Origin: a virus
DNA length: 64,000 nucleotides
IMG/VR virus record: IMGVR_UViG_3300032046_000013
Span: 1 to 64,000 of that record
Direction: 5' to 3' (one strand)
In this document: piece after piece, positions 17,490 through 28,277 of the stretch
Position numbering within the stretch: the first letter of the stretch is position 1
Layout: each line of letters begins with the position of its first letter
Program-made: the position numbers and the translations under genes
Notes under the pieces: generated by a model
Told to the model about the DNA's origin: nothing
Database searches by the model: none
The model's input: the letters and a program-made list of their open reading frames with translations, nothing else

Positions 17490-18421
17490 GCCCAACGCTC
17501 CCGGAATTGTTCATAAATGGAATGTGGACGTATGTATGGAGTCGCTTTCAAGATCGGAGTCCAGAACTGTTGATCATTGATAATCAGAAACATCCCGTAA
17601 CGGGCGGCCACGCTATTTCTCCATTCAGTGTCTTTATATGCAGCCAATGGTTGTAACGCAGCCGGAGCCACTTCGGTCAATGGATGCACGACATATTGGC
17701 CTCTTCGTATCTTGGGAGACTTCTGCAATCGGGCCAAATGACGGGGGGAAATATCATCAGATGAATCCAAGCTACTTCGCCGGGATAGGTTACAGGCAAA
17801 ACCGCACTGGGGACACCACTGCTTGATCTGGGTCCCGAACTCCCAGGGCATTCTTGACCACCATCCGGGTGTAATCGACCATGCTTCATCCGGTTCTTCG
17901 GGATAGAGAATCGCCATAGCCGCCGCGATCTCGCAGAAGAACGCTCCTCGGGGATTGATCGAAGCGGACCATGATTCTTGCGCCCAACAGTGATTTATTT
18001 TATCCCACATCTTGGTCTGATCTTCGACCACTTCTTCGATCCCGACCAACACCGGACAATGGTAGATGTCTGACCTACTATGGTCATTGATGAAAATATG
18101 ACCGAAAGTCCGGCAGATGATCTCCCGATATTTTTCATACCCTTCGGGCAGGGTCGTCCACAGCCCGAGTTGGCGGGGTTCAAATCGGGATGCCGCGTAG
18201 TCACACATCCGCTCAAATTCAGGATGAAGTAACGGCTCACCGCCTTGGAAACCGATCATCCGAGGATACCCGATCATGCTGTCAATCGCGGAACAAAACA
18301 CTGCGAAGTCCATGAAATACGGTTCAACGTGTCCGACCATCCGCGAACAGTTGGCGCACGAATTCCGACAGACATTCGTGACCTCGATCTGGCACGTATC
18401 CATGTCCAGAATGGCTCTCAC
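17486..18421 (-). CDS. Radical SAM protein
   Basis: A protein of 311 residues from GTG 18421 (GTGA overlap); ATG 18433 is an alternative. The CxxxCxxC cluster motif is CRNSCANC near the N-terminus, followed by FQGGEPLLHPEF, the GGE motif of radical SAM enzymes. Later cysteines (WCPQCGFACN) may hold an auxiliary cluster as in SPASM or twitch proteins. Radical SAM enzymes in sugar gene sets epimerise, dehydrate or methylate; here the substrate is unknown. It is coupled to the upstream glycosyltransferase and the downstream sugar dehydratase. Confidence 0.85.
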   Translation of the reverse strand: MRAILDMDTCQIEVTNVCRNSCANCSRMVGHVEPYFMDFAVFCSAIDSMIGYPRMIGFQGGEPLLHPEFERMCDYAASRFEPRQLGLWTTLPEGYEKYREIICRTFGHIFINDHSRSDIYHCPVLVGIEEVVEDQTKMWDKINHCWAQESWSASINPRGAFFCEIAAAMAILYPEEPDEAWSITPGWWSRMPWEFGTQIKQWCPQCGFACNLSRRSSLDSSDDISPRHLARLQKSPKIRRGQYVVHPLTEVAPAALQPLAAYKDTEWRNSVAARYGMFLIINDQQFWTPILKATPYIRPHSIYEQFRERWA

Positions 18422-19097
18422 GCAAGTCTCCATTGTTTCATCACAGTCTTTAACTGCGCCACTTTTTCCTCCGGGGGTATCGCATACAGGTGAAACAAAA
18501 ACTCCGGTGGGTCAAAACCCCGACTTTTCAATATGTCCATGATGGTCTTGAATTTCAAACCGTAGCGGGCGATGTTCCGGGACAGCACATAATCATCGAC
18601 CAACCGGATAGGTGTGATTCCAGCTTGGAGTTCGGCCACGATTGGAAATATCGAGGCCGCAACCTGATCTGGCGTCATGTCTTCCAATGGATGCCATAGA
18701 TCGGTGCACCATGAACTGGCGAGGGTAAACCAATTGCATGATCCGATAAATCGCCCATCCCGCTGAAAATACCGATCCCATTTCCAGCGTAAGGTATTCA
18801 AGTCGGACCCATTGTGAGCCACGGTGTCCATTGGCAGATGACACGTGATGTCCGGCATATCGGGATGAACAAGCGCATCGCAGTCGATGTAGATATTCCA
18901 ATCATTGCGCATCTGCTCGGCCAGTTCATAGATTTGCATTTTCTCATAAACTTCGGGCCATTGAGGAAACTTCCGCTCGTGGATGACATAAAAGTCTGCC
19001 CCGATTTTATGCGCATAGGCTTTCAGAAATGGGTAGGTCAGATCAGTAACGGCCTGGGAATAAGCATGTGCGACATTCAGAGTAAAAATGATTTTGG

Positions 19098-19101
<4 letters not shown>
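18418..19101 (-). CDS. Glycosyltransferase-like protein (GT-A fold)
   Basis: A 227-residue protein whose ATG overlaps the stop of the collagen-like fibre gene (ATGA). It starts with a strand MTKIIFTLNVAHAYSQ, followed by YPFLKAYAHKIGADFYVI and the metal-binding YIDCDALVHPD, a DxD motif typical of GT-A glycosyltransferases that act on proteins or lipids. Being translated directly after the fibre gene, it is the best candidate for attaching the first sugar to the fibre. The acceptor is inferred from context only. Confidence 0.7.
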
Positions 19102-21637
<2,536 letters not shown>

Positions 21638-21641
<4 letters not shown>

Positions 21642-22132
21642 GTGCCGTCCGGCAAAATCCGATCCGCCTCGCCCATCATCGCTCGGATCGAGGGCAGGGG
21701 TTTGCCCGTCCGCTGTTCCACGGCCTGTCTGATAGCCGGGATGTCCGGGTTGTCGGCCTTGGGTTCCAGTTGCCCGGTTTCCGTAACTTCGCGCATCCGC
21801 ACCTCGAATTCCGGGTTAGTCTGCGTAATCTGGATACCCCGGAGATTGATCGTCCGGGAAACTGGCTCACTCGGAGTCTGGACTTCACGATTCGCCAGGA
21901 TCGTCCTCATTGCTTCGGGGTTCACGTAGGCCGCGAGCAGTTCGATCTTAGCCACCGCCTTTTTCGTTTCGTCCTCCTCGTCGATCATCAGGTTCTCATA
22001 GACCCACCGACGGCGAAGTTGGCCGACCAAACTCTCGGGATAACTGAATAGGCCCCGCCAGTCGGGGGTCAGGAAGTCGGGGAAGCGTCGGAAAATTCGC
22101 CAGACGCCCCTGGAGACGGCGGAGCCGCAGAT
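21638..22132 (-). CDS. Tail assembly chaperone, frameshifted part (gpT-like)
   Basis: This frame is open from the slippery site of the preceding gene to 21638 and has no good start of its own: the segment upstream of the first TTG (22030) reads FPDFLTPDWRGLFSYPESL, clearly coding. It is therefore most likely made only by -1 frameshifting as a fusion of 122 residues of the G frame plus 164 residues of this frame. By analogy with lambda gpG/gpGT the fusion binds tape-measure and tube proteins during tail assembly. It precedes the fibre gene with a GTGA overlap. Confidence 0.8.
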
Positions 22133-22497
22133 TTTTTTATCTGCTCCTCCAGGTCTTTCACGGCCTCGGCCTCAGCCTGAAGCAGGGCCTGGTAATGGCC
22201 AACGAAAATGTCCAGCACTCGGTCTTTCAACTGGCCGACGAACTTCAGCTTCTCGTCCTGGGATTCAAAGGTATAATTCCCAACCCGCGTGAGCGAATGG
22301 GCGACGGTCAGAATCCGTAGCCGAGATTCCCGGGCCAGGAGGTCCAGACCTGAGCATCTGACTCGAATCTGAGCCTCGGTCTCCGCATCGAGCGTCCGCA
22401 TCTCCACGGGCTGACCCAGGACCTGAAATTCGCGGGCGATCTTACCCACGAAGATTAGTTCGGTCAGCACCGAGTTCCATGCTTGTTCTTCAGCCAA
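22069..22497 (-). CDS. Tail assembly chaperone (gpG-like)
   Basis: A protein of 142 residues directly after the tube gene, the standard place for the short tail chaperone. Start TTG 22497, with AGGGGG 8 bases ahead. It is helical and acidic, ending in a Ser/Pro-rich tail that is lost in the frameshifted form. The chain passes over an A AAA AAA heptamer at codons for Ile-Lys-Lys (22138-22132). Functionally it would coat the tape measure before tube polymerisation. Confidence 0.8.
   Translation of the reverse strand: MAEEQAWNSVLTELIFVGKIAREFQVLGQPVEMRTLDAETEAQIRVRCSGLDLLARESRLRILTVAHSLTRVGNYTFESQDEKLKFVGQLKDRVLDIFVGHYQALLQAEAEAVKDLEEQIKKSAAPPSPGASGEFSDASPTS
22132..22138 (-). other. Programmed -1 frameshift site, A_AAA_AAA
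   Basis: Seven A residues are phased as A AAA AAA in the gpG-like frame, the X XXY YYZ rule for -1 slippage. After slipping, the frame is open through the entire downstream gpT-like region. Bases just downstream (TCTGCGGCTCCGCCG on the minus strand) can pair into a small GC-rich hairpin. The arrangement matches the conserved frameshift of tail chaperone genes in tailed phages. Confidence 0.85.
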
Positions 22498-22525
22498 TCA
22501 CTCACCCCCTTCTGGCAAATAGTTG

Positions 22526-23017
22526 TCACTCCACCCAACAAGGTTGTGTAATTGCAGTCTCGGAGACAGTAATTGTTCCAATATTTATGGGGCGGGTCCA
22601 ATTCGTCAGCCAGTTCGCCAGATAGTAAACCATCTGGGCCGAGTTAGCGTCCGCTGGATGGACTGACCGTTCCGTGATGTCGAACGGAATGTGCTGGCCG
22701 TTCAGACTGCGGAAATTCACCCGACCGCCGGTGATCCGGTGCACCAGAGACTGCCGTCGACCGCCCTGGGAATACAGGGCGAAGCCCGTGATGTTTAGCG
22801 TCGGATCGTCCGGGGCCGGGGCCTGCTCGATGATCCGGCCCGCGTCTTCTTTGTCCAGATGCCGAATCCGATCCGCCCGGCGCGTGTCCGTGAGCTGCAG
22901 GGACTGGATGAATCCGATGTTCGCCCCCATTTCGTCCCAAACGTCAACGGTGGTGGAAATTAACGCCCTGTTCGTTTGAGGAATCGAAACTCCGTCACCG
23001 CGTGTTACCAATGGCAT
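22526..23017 (-). CDS. Tail tube protein
   Basis: A 163-residue protein placed between sheath and chaperone genes, the conserved slot for the inner tube protein of contractile tails. The sequence has the alternating beta pattern of tube proteins, with GFIQSLQLTDTRRADRIRHL and ITGGRVNFRSLNGQHIPFDI. Start ATG 23017 follows GGAGAAG. It would form hexameric rings inside the sheath. Confidence 0.8.
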   Translation of the reverse strand: MPLVTRGDGVSIPQTNRALISTTVDVWDEMGANIGFIQSLQLTDTRRADRIRHLDKEDAGRIIEQAPAPDDPTLNITGFALYSQGGRRQSLVHRITGGRVNFRSLNGQHIPFDITERSVHPADANSAQMVYYLANWLTNWTRPINIGTITVSETAITQPCWVE

Positions 23018-23032
23018 GATCTTCTCCTTTCA

Positions 23033-24772
23033 TCAGGCCGCTGCCGCGAGCAAATCGAAGCTGTAGCGAAATTCGATCTCGCGGATGGTATAGACTGGTG
23101 TGTAAGCGAAATACACAATCACCTTATCCGGGAACAATGGATCAACTGTCGCACTCACGGTCTGGGGATTGTAATTGGTGATCAGTCCCAACTTCAGGAA
23201 CCGCGCCAGGATATTCAGAGTCAATCGTTCGATCTGGGCACGGATCGACTCGATATTCTTCTGGCCCAAGAACTGCTGGAATGATTGGCGCAGGGATTGT
23301 CTCAGGAAATCCTCGACGAGTCCGATAGTGATGTCCTGATCTTCAAGACTTGCGAGGCTCGTGGTCAGGGCGTCCCGGACGATAAACACATTGGTCGAAC
23401 CCTCCTGGGGACAGATCACACAGATGCCCGAGGCTCCCATGAAGTCCCGCTGAGCATTGTCGATTTCCCGACCTCCGGGATTGCCCAACTTGGAAATCCC
23501 CTGCACTCGTTTGCGGGTCACCGAAGTCGCCCGATCTGGCTGGGACGCGATCAGCCCAGCCACAGCGGCGGCTCCGAAACATCCATCCAGTTCTTCCTCG
23601 GCCACCACCCCGTCATCCCCCTGGGTGTAAGCATAGGGCCAAGGCGCAACATAAATCGCCCGGTTGTCATCCAGTTGCCGGGCCTCGTAGATCATCGTGC
23701 CCGAGGTGCTGGCATCTCCGATCATCGCACCCTTGGCTGGTCCGCCGACAACCCGCCGTTCCTTGTTATGGTTCGGGTCCGAGGCCAATCTACAATGCGC
23801 CAAGGCCGCAATCAGCACATCGAGATCATCAGTCAGGGGCACCAATAATTCCAGGTCTTTGTTCGCCAGTAGATCGAATGCGGTCTCGAACGTGCCCAAT
23901 GTCTCGTCCGGGATGGCCATGACCCAGCAATACTGGGCCTCGTTGCCCCGGCCCGAAGTCCCCATTGCGAGTGTCGCGGCCTTGGCGATCTTCGATCCCA
24001 AGCCGTAGTCGCTGATGATGTCGCTTATCCGAGTGTAAAGCACGGGCGTGAAATACGCATAGGCTTTGCGCACGTAGTCCACGTAATACGTGGCTTCGGT
24101 CGGAGGACGCTTATACGCGGTGTTCGCCACGGGGAAGGTTTCGGCACTCGGGGTATCTCCCTCATCCGTGTAGGTGTTGGTGAACTCCCCGACCACGGTG
24201 GCGATCAGGCAGTTATCGTAAGGTCCGCCAGCGGCCAGTGCTCGCCACACTCGGTAAGCGTAGGCCCCGGGCACCGGATTCCATACGAGCGTGACCTTCG
24301 AGGTCGAACCCGTGGTCAGCACATGCACTTCGTTGCTCTCCAGGGTCTCGCCCAATACCGGAGTCCCGCCGCCCAGATCGGTCACCCGTTGAGCCGTAAC
24401 CACGTAGTAGTAGTCGTCTTCCGCGAGAGTCCCGCCCGTGGCCACGGCAGTCCCGCTCATTATGTAGGGTGCGGGAATGACCGTGGCGTTCCAGACGATG
24501 CTCGTCGGGTCCTCAAAAGTGTAATCGATGTTTTGCAACCAGACCATGCCCCCGACTTCCTCGGATCGGATTTCGCTTATGCCCAGGATTTCCAGGGCTT
24601 CGGTCAGTGCATCGGGATACCCGGCTTCACCCCGGGTCACTTCCGAGGCCCGAACCGCTTCCTGACGGCCCAGGGACGTGCCGACAATAGCCAGACGGAC
24701 GGCCAGACCAGCGGAAACCGCCGTGATTTGTCCCTGCTGACGAATCGTTCTTACCTGCGGTGCACGATACAT
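23033..24772 (-). CDS. Tail sheath protein
   Basis: A 579-residue protein. The C-terminal region (about 430-579) carries the conserved sheath core: ISKLGNPGGREIDNAQ, a DALTTS segment, VEDFLRQSLRQSFQQFLGQ and the last strand IREIEFRYSFDL. An extra fibronectin III-like domain sits at about 110-210 (YYYVVTAQRV, VTLVWNPVPGAYAYRVWRA), probably exposed on the sheath surface. Start ATG 24772 after GGAGGATC. It would form the contractile outer tube that drives the spike. Confidence 0.88.
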   Translation of the reverse strand: MYRAPQVRTIRQQGQITAVSAGLAVRLAIVGTSLGRQEAVRASEVTRGEAGYPDALTEALEILGISEIRSEEVGGMVWLQNIDYTFEDPTSIVWNATVIPAPYIMSGTAVATGGTLAEDDYYYVVTAQRVTDLGGGTPVLGETLESNEVHVLTTGSTSKVTLVWNPVPGAYAYRVWRALAAGGPYDNCLIATVVGEFTNTYTDEGDTPSAETFPVANTAYKRPPTEATYYVDYVRKAYAYFTPVLYTRISDIISDYGLGSKIAKAATLAMGTSGRGNEAQYCWVMAIPDETLGTFETAFDLLANKDLELLVPLTDDLDVLIAALAHCRLASDPNHNKERRVVGGPAKGAMIGDASTSGTMIYEARQLDDNRAIYVAPWPYAYTQGDDGVVAEEELDGCFGAAAVAGLIASQPDRATSVTRKRVQGISKLGNPGGREIDNAQRDFMGASGICVICPQEGSTNVFIVRDALTTSLASLEDQDITIGLVEDFLRQSLRQSFQQFLGQKNIESIRAQIERLTLNILARFLKLGLITNYNPQTVSATVDPLFPDKVIVYFAYTPVYTIREIEFRYSFDLLAAAA

Positions 24773-24790
24773 GTGATCCTCCTTCTCGAC

Positions 24791-25468
24791 TCACTGAATC
24801 GGTTCAATCCTGACTCTCGAAATGTCGGCGTTGATCTGAGAAATGTCCACGCCGTTAAAATAGAAATCATCGAACCATTCGCTCTCGACGGAAAAACCTA
24901 GTGTCCGCACATGCACGGCCTGGCCCAGTTTCTCCGGTTGTTCCACCGTCGGGGGTCCAGATTGACCAGAATTCGCTACCCACACGAATCCCTCTTTCAT
25001 CAAAGACCAGCCCAGAGGTCCGACCATCCCATACATCAGGAGATCATGCAGAATGTCCCGGTCGGGCGTGGTGAAGGCCCCGACTTTCAGGGTAGTCGAG
25101 AGCTTGAATCTCCCACCCAACCGCTCTCCGATCAGTCTTTCCGTCCCATCCTTCTGAAGGAAGCTCAGGGTTCCCATCTTCTTGGCCAGGAATAAATCCT
25201 GGAGATTCACCGTCGTGCCGGAGATTATGACCGCTGGATAGTATTGCCGTTCGGTTCCCCATTCTTCCGCGATGTGGACTTTGTTCCAGAAATTCGCAGT
25301 TCGGGGATTCGTGTCGAAAAAAGCTCGCAACTGCGCTTGTAAGGTTTTAGTCCAGGTCTCAATAAACCCCAGGTAGAATGACAATAGTTGCTGGGATTCC
25401 GCGCCTTCCGGGGACTGCACCGGATAGGCGTAAGTTCCTTTATCCACCGTGTCTTTAGGTGCAAACAT
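24791..25468 (-). CDS. Tail completion or neck-type structural protein
   Basis: A 225-residue protein lying directly upstream of the sheath gene. The pattern includes KVHIAEEWGTERQYYPAVII and later HVRTLGFSVESEWFDDFYFN, consistent with a head-tail connector or tail terminator that mixes beta strands with a long helix. I do not recognise a named family. It is separated from the preceding gene by only 2 bases. Confidence 0.5.
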   Translation of the reverse strand: MFAPKDTVDKGTYAYPVQSPEGAESQQLLSFYLGFIETWTKTLQAQLRAFFDTNPRTANFWNKVHIAEEWGTERQYYPAVIISGTTVNLQDLFLAKKMGTLSFLQKDGTERLIGERLGGRFKLSTTLKVGAFTTPDRDILHDLLMYGMVGPLGWSLMKEGFVWVANSGQSGPPTVEQPEKLGQAVHVRTLGFSVESEWFDDFYFNGVDISQINADISRVRIEPIQ

Positions 25469-25470
25469 AA

Positions 25471-26253
25471 TTACCCCATGAGCACCCGTTCGCGTTTCCA
25501 GGGCACGATCCGCGCTCCCGAAAAATAAATATCCACCAATGAATAGGGCGAGATTTCAGACCAAGGAATTGAATATGCGCCCGCCATGTCGGTTTCCGTC
25601 GAATACAGCAGACTCGAAGTTCCTGCCCGATAAACCTGAATCTGAACTCCGGGTATTGCGTTTCCCCGGTCATCCCGCACCACATCGTAGAAAACGAAAT
25701 CCGCCTTACTCAGAACTTCCGTGATCTGTTGGTAATCGAAAATCGTGTAGTTCGCGTCCAGGCCCGAGACCTTGAACGTGTATTGGCGATCCAGCGAGAC
25801 CCCGATACTGACCGTCCCATTGGAGTTCACGATTATCGTCTGAAACTCCTCATCGAAGTATTCGATCAGAGCCTGTCCGCCAGCAGGCAGACCCTGAATG
25901 TCAAACAACAGAGTCGTCCTGGACGCCGAACGGTGCAAATCCGTGAGTTCAAGTGATCCATCTGGGTCCGTGATGAGTCGGGGAATGATCGCCGAAGGCG
26001 CGGATGTCTCTCCTCCAAGTTCGGCCACGGCGAATATCAGAACTGGGCGGAGATCGAATTGACCTGCGGGAATTCCCGACAGATTGAGATTAACTACGCC
26101 TGGGCCGACGCAGCTCCCGACCTCAACCACGGAAATCGAACTGGCTAGGGGATTGAATCCGCGAACTCGCGCCGTCGCTGTCGGATCAACCGAGCCGACA
26201 GTGACTGTCGCGGCCAGACCGGAACGAATATAATTGGTCAGGGTTGGATTCAT
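25471..26253 (-). CDS. Structural protein with carboxypeptidase-regulatory-like (Ig) domains
   Basis: A 260-residue protein. Residues about 170-250 (DDRGNAIPGVQIQVYRAGTSSLLYSTE split across GVQIQVY and TDMAGAYSIPW) fit a carboxypeptidase regulatory-like beta-sandwich, often found in virion decorations and neck proteins. The true start is ATG 26253: the longer frame to 26325 runs into the IsrB element. Before that insertion the ATG overlapped the stop of the gene now at 27535 (TAATG). Now its translation signals come from the element's right end. Confidence 0.65.
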   Translation of the reverse strand: MNPTLTNYIRSGLAATVTVGSVDPTATARVRGFNPLASSISVVEVGSCVGPGVVNLNLSGIPAGQFDLRPVLIFAVAELGGETSAPSAIIPRLITDPDGSLELTDLHRSASRTTLLFDIQGLPAGGQALIEYFDEEFQTIIVNSNGTVSIGVSLDRQYTFKVSGLDANYTIFDYQQITEVLSKADFVFYDVVRDDRGNAIPGVQIQVYRAGTSSLLYSTETDMAGAYSIPWSEISPYSLVDIYFSGARIVPWKRERVLMG

Positions 26254-27535
26254 AAATAACTTGGCCCGGAAACCCGCTCCGTTTACGGGGCGGGAGGAAG
26301 GGCCACTCCTTTCCAGGTTCGCCAACTATTGTAAGTTCGGAACCTGCAATCAGTCGGTTTTGCACTTTGGGTTAATCTCTGACCATCCACAATCCGATGC
26401 AGACTGATGCGTTGGCCCATCGTCCCGCCTACATATACAGTTCCGTATCGAGGATGCTCGATCAGGGAGCCACGCTTGAATCCCAAACTCCGGGTTCCGC
26501 CGTAGAGTTTTCTAATCCCGCCCTGGGCTGGTTGGAGCACATGAAGTTGCCGCCGGTGGAATCTCAGCGGAGCCATGCACAGAAGTTCCGTGTTGTCCGG
26601 TTTTATATGTCCGCCTGTCCAAGAGTTGGCGAGCACCCAGGAGTCAACGCAGTGGGCGGAGAACACTTCATCCAACTTTCCACCCGTCTTTTTCAGCCCA
26701 GCTTCGTCTCGTAATTCTCTCGTGTCGTAGCCCTGTTTTTTGTCCACCGGAGCCAGCTTGCTCAGTTCGGTATAGAACCAGGCTTTGCCGACTTCCAACG
26801 GCGAAAATGAGACATCCCACTTCCGTTTGCCTTTCGTCCGGGCCTTAATGTCCTCGACTACGAAGTGAGAGACCGGGAACAATTTCGACAATCCCTGCGC
26901 GATGCGAAGTTTAGCCTGCCACCGAGCGCGAGTCGAAGGTGGTAATGATCCTTTCGTCCGGTTAAATCGCGGTTGACGACAAGGCGTGTTCCGATTCCGC
27001 CGTGTCCTTCGTATCTCCCGCCGAGTTCTTACCGCACCCTTCACCCAGTCGACGGCCTGGGTCTGGATATTCAGATATGTATGTGCTTCCGACTTCACCG
27101 TGAACCCCTCGCGCTTGCTCCCCGGATCAATCCCCACGGCAACTTCCTGGACTTCCCGGCCTGACGGCTCGACATTCAGCCGAACACAAAACACTCCTTT
27201 GCTGAAAAACGGTGTGGCTTTTCCGTCCTTGATCCACCGTCTAGCCCTTGACGGAGTGGTGGGCATCAAAGGCTTCTGCTGGCTATCCACTACTGGAACG
27301 AACATGATAAGTCTCCCTTCGGAGTTTCTACGGCCCTTCGCGGCTGACGGTCGAAGAGGTTGCAAACTAGGGCGGCATTCGCAACGTCCTGCGGGCTACC
27401 ACGCCCAAAACCGTTCAGTTGGCTTCAATCGACTGTTTCCAATCTTGCCCACGCTAGTCTCCCGTTTGCTCTTTTGGCTTTCAAGTTGGTAGCCCTACTC
27501 GCCAAAAGCCCCTTCCCTTTAGGGGAGGGGTGGTT
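26254..27535 (-). mobile_element. IsrB element 1 (IS200/IS605-like OMEGA element, 1282 bp)
   Basis: The left end begins AACCACCC with a hairpin CCCCTCCCCTAAAGGGAAGGGG, the right end has hairpin CCCGCCCCGTAAACGGAGCGGG followed by exactly 19 bases before ATGAATCC. The second IsrB element in the window has the same left-end start and the same 19-base spacing, which fixes the limits. Removing 26254-27535 joins AAGTA to ATGAA and recreates an overlapping TAATG stop-start between two phage genes. It has no transposase gene. Confidence 0.85.
26283..27305 (-). CDS. isrB: IsrB RNA-guided nickase-type protein 1
   Basis: A 340-residue protein. The PLMP domain is at the N-terminus (KPLMPTTPSRARRW), RuvC-I has Asp60 in VGIDPGSKREGF, an Arg-rich bridge helix spans about 92-116 (RTRREIRRTRRNRN), RuvC-II has Glu151 in FVVEDIKA and RuvC-III has His218/Asp221 in AHCVDSW. 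Only about 65 residues separate RuvC-II and RuvC-III and contain no HNH nuclease, which separates IsrB from IscB and Cas9. IsrB proteins nick the non-target strand with an omega RNA. ATG 27305 is chosen because upstream codons lie in the RNA. Closely parallels the second copy, with divergent sequence. Confidence 0.9.
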   Translation of the reverse strand: MFVPVVDSQQKPLMPTTPSRARRWIKDGKATPFFSKGVFCVRLNVEPSGREVQEVAVGIDPGSKREGFTVKSEAHTYLNIQTQAVDWVKGAVRTRREIRRTRRNRNTPCRQPRFNRTKGSLPPSTRARWQAKLRIAQGLSKLFPVSHFVVEDIKARTKGKRKWDVSFSPLEVGKAWFYTELSKLAPVDKKQGYDTRELRDEAGLKKTGGKLDEVFSAHCVDSWVLANSWTGGHIKPDNTELLCMAPLRFHRRQLHVLQPAQGGIRKLYGGTRSLGFKRGSLIEHPRYGTVYVGGTMGQRISLHRIVDGQRLTQSAKPTDCRFRTYNSWRTWKGVALPPAP

Positions 27536-27551
27536 TACTTATAATGTCCCT
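27306..27551 (-). ncRNA. Omega RNA of IsrB element 1, with guide
   Basis: In IscB/IsrB systems the guide RNA is encoded upstream of the gene, guide first. Here the guide would be the bases outside the left end (27551-27536, ending ATAAGTA, i.e. the end of the gene at 27535), followed by the AACCACCC hairpin and a structured region ending GAAACTCCGAAGGGAGACT just before the ATG. No ORF of note covers this stretch. Exact 5' end unknown. Confidence 0.65.
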
Positions 27552-27855
27552 CTATACCCCAGACTACCAGACCACCGAGAAGTGTCGCTAGGGTCAATAG
27601 GATCGGCACCACAATCCATAAACTGCGTCGGGTTTCCCGGAAAGTCGGACACGGCGGATCGTGATGGATGTTTTCTTGCGCAATGTGCGCATGTAACCGC
27701 TCCTCGACCCGGATTACCGCATTATTGCTATCGATCATTGCCTGATGGGATGATTCCAATTTTGCATCAAACTGATCCATCCGATTGGATTGGCGTTGCT
27801 CCACCTGGTCGAGTTTGGCTTCCAACCGCGTAGCCAGTTCTTCGAGTTTGGTCAC
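27535..27855 (-). CDS. Coiled-coil membrane protein, XhlA-like
   Basis: A 106-residue protein from GTG 27855 (GTGA overlap with the upstream stop). It is a long helix with heptads (KLEELATRLEAKLDQVEQRQ and on), a linker, and one C-terminal membrane segment WIVVPILLTLATLLGGLVVW. This is the plan of XhlA/BhlA holin-partner proteins. A lysis or membrane-anchoring role is possible but inferred. Its TAA stop uses the first base of the IsrB element instead of the ATG it used to overlap. Confidence 0.6.
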   Translation of the reverse strand: MTKLEELATRLEAKLDQVEQRQSNRMDQFDAKLESSHQAMIDSNNAVIRVEERLHAHIAQENIHHDPPCPTFRETRRSLWIVVPILLTLATLLGGLVVWGIEGHYK

Positions 27856-28277
27856 GGCCTTCCTTTCAAAACGGGCTTCTGTCGGGACCTCAACCAATCC
27901 AGGGTCTCCTGCAATTTCGGTCTGACGTTCTCCGGTTTCCAACTGAGAACCCGAATTTCAACTTTATCCTCGGCGTCACACAGATGATCCGCCACTACCT
28001 GATGTTCCATGATTACCGCACATGCGGGTCTCGTTAATCTTTCTCTGAGACTTTGGTATTTTCCCAGATTCTGAATCTTCTGCGTGATCGGACACCTGGG
28101 ACATTTTACACCCGCAATCCGGGTTTCCCGGTATTGGACACAAAGAGCACAACCATATCCATACCACGACTGGGCCAAACATTGCTCGGTAGCGCGAATC
28201 TGAACCAGCAGTTCCTCGTCTGGGGATAACTTGGGGGGGGTCTGCCGGGAATTTAGCAATGATAAATAATCTTCCAT
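27852..28277 (-). CDS. Cys-rich small protein of unknown function
   Basis: A 141-residue protein starting at ATG 28277, immediately outside IsrB element 2. Cysteines in CALC and CPRCP (about 44-65) may bind zinc. The remainder is helical and charged. Without the element, ATG would lie 7 bases after AGGAG following the stop of the fibre gene; today it is separated from that site by 1.3 kb. I do not recognise the family. Confidence 0.6.
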   Translation of the reverse strand: MEDYLSLLNSRQTPPKLSPDEELLVQIRATEQCLAQSWYGYGCALCVQYRETRIAGVKCPRCPITQKIQNLGKYQSLRERLTRPACAVIMEHQVVADHLCDAEDKVEIRVLSWKPENVRPKLQETLDWLRSRQKPVLKGRP